From Lentimicrobiaceae bacterium (lineage in GTDB: Bacteria > Bacteroidota > Bacteroidia > Bacteroidales > WCHB1-69): a DNA stretch of 5,972 bases. The stretch is taken from positions 1-5,972 of the forward strand of contig WQWP01000137.1 of the NCBI GenBank assembly GCA_009787485.1, read 5' to 3'. Shown one piece after another: positions 5,676-5,972 of the stretch. Each line of letters opens with the position of its first letter. Position 1 is the first letter of the stretch. Both the position numbers and the translations under genes were made by a program. Under the pieces are notes generated by a model, which saw only the letters and a program-made list of their open reading frames with translations, did not search any database and was not told where the DNA came from.

Positions 5676-5705
5676 CAAAACTATGGTACAAATAATGCAC
5701 AACAA
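5676..5705 (-). promoter_or_regulatory. Bacteroidota-type promoter for dxr
   Basis: On the minus strand TAGTTTTG (5683 to 5676) matches the TAnnTTTG -7 consensus exactly. A TTG at 5705-5703 lies 19 bp upstream, a fitting -33 box. Transcription would start near 5668-5670, giving a leader of about 65 nt that includes the heptamer repeat. The next 145 bp (5706-5850) are AT-rich and show nothing else. Confidence 0.6.
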
Positions 5706-5848
5706 CTATATAAGTATTTATAGAATATAATGCACTCATAATTAATTGTTTAAATCATTATTCATAACCAATGATAAATAACAACGGCGAAAATAAAGTT
5801 TTTATCGAATTTAGTTAGTTTTTTTTCGATTTTGGCGCAAACCACTAT

Positions 5849-5872
5849 AAAAAAAGCCGCTCGAGGCGGCTT
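5849..5872 (-). terminator. Intrinsic terminator of the right-edge minus-strand gene
   Basis: Read on the minus strand, AAGCCGC and GCGGCTT form a 7 bp GC-rich stem with a 5 nt CTCGA loop, followed directly by a run of T (A-run 5849-5855 on the plus strand). It sits 21 bp after the stop codon of the truncated gene at the right edge. There is no T-run on the plus-strand side, so it acts in one direction. Confidence 0.85.
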
Positions 5873-5893
5873 GTCATTGGTAAAGAAATGAGG

Positions 5894-5972
5894 CTAAAAC
5901 AGCCTTTTCGTTTTCAACCTCAACACAAAGAAAATGAGTAGAAACAGAACGGCAACCAGGGCGAAGCGCCCA
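5894..5972 (-). CDS. C-terminal end of a membrane protein (truncated by the window edge)
   Basis: The minus-strand frame open at the right edge ends with TAG at 5894-5896. Its last 25 residues contain one hydrophobic stretch, ALVAVLFLLIFFVLRL, followed by the basic tail KTKRLF. This is the pattern of a C-terminal membrane helix with a positively charged cytoplasmic end. The intrinsic terminator 21 bp downstream supports a real gene end. The family cannot be identified from so short a piece. dxr follows on the same strand but is separated by the terminator and has its own promoter. Confidence 0.7.
   Translation of the reverse strand, partial: GRFALVAVLFLLIFFVLRLKTKRLF

Noticed and set aside
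5849..5872. Bidirectional terminator that also serves plus-strand transcripts
   Set aside because: There is no T-run after the stem on the plus strand, and no plus-strand gene precedes it.

Overview
The window looks like chromosomal DNA from a member of the Bacteroidota. Two start regions carry a TAnnTTTG element, the -7 box typical of that phylum. The leaders are AT-rich and lack clear Shine-Dalgarno sequences. The DUF3667 protein family is largely confined to Bacteroidota, and the left part holds dispersed palindromic repeats. No class or genus can be named from the sequence alone.

Left end (1-626): degenerate, mobile-element-rich DNA without an intact gene. A methyltransferase relic (17-240) has kept only its N- and C-terminal ends, in two different frames. 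It is followed by a palindromic dispersed repeat (341-436). Next comes a block of three 23-24 bp direct repeats built on TGACCCC (521-599), which resembles an IS21-family insertion sequence end. This block lies 27 bp from the stop codon of fumC.

Minus-strand operon (627-3392, transcribed right to left): a short NfeD-type OB-fold membrane protein, the flotillin-like FloA, and class II fumarase FumC. nfeD and floA are 4 nt apart, and floA and fumC share one base (TAATG). NfeD and FloA are a known membrane-microdomain pair; fumarase is a TCA-cycle enzyme that appears to be only co-transcribed with them. FumC is intact in frame but carries about 37 extra residues encoded by dispersed palindromic repeat DNA, has a short C-terminus, and lacks two residues of the E. 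coli allosteric B site.

Centre (3393-4442): a divergent promoter region, then a plus-strand DUF3667 membrane protein with an N-terminal zinc ribbon. It converges on dxr with only 4 bp between the stop codons.

Right part (4443-5972): dxr on the minus strand encodes the first committed enzyme of the MEP isoprenoid pathway. It has a good Bacteroidota-type promoter and a heptanucleotide tandem repeat between promoter and start codon. About 145 bp of AT-rich DNA with nothing recognisable separates that promoter from an intrinsic terminator. The terminator serves the truncated minus-strand membrane protein gene that runs off the right edge.

I see no new defence or catalytic system here. The most unusual signal is the capture of palindromic repeat DNA as in-frame coding sequence inside a core metabolic enzyme, next to a sharp change in codon usage.
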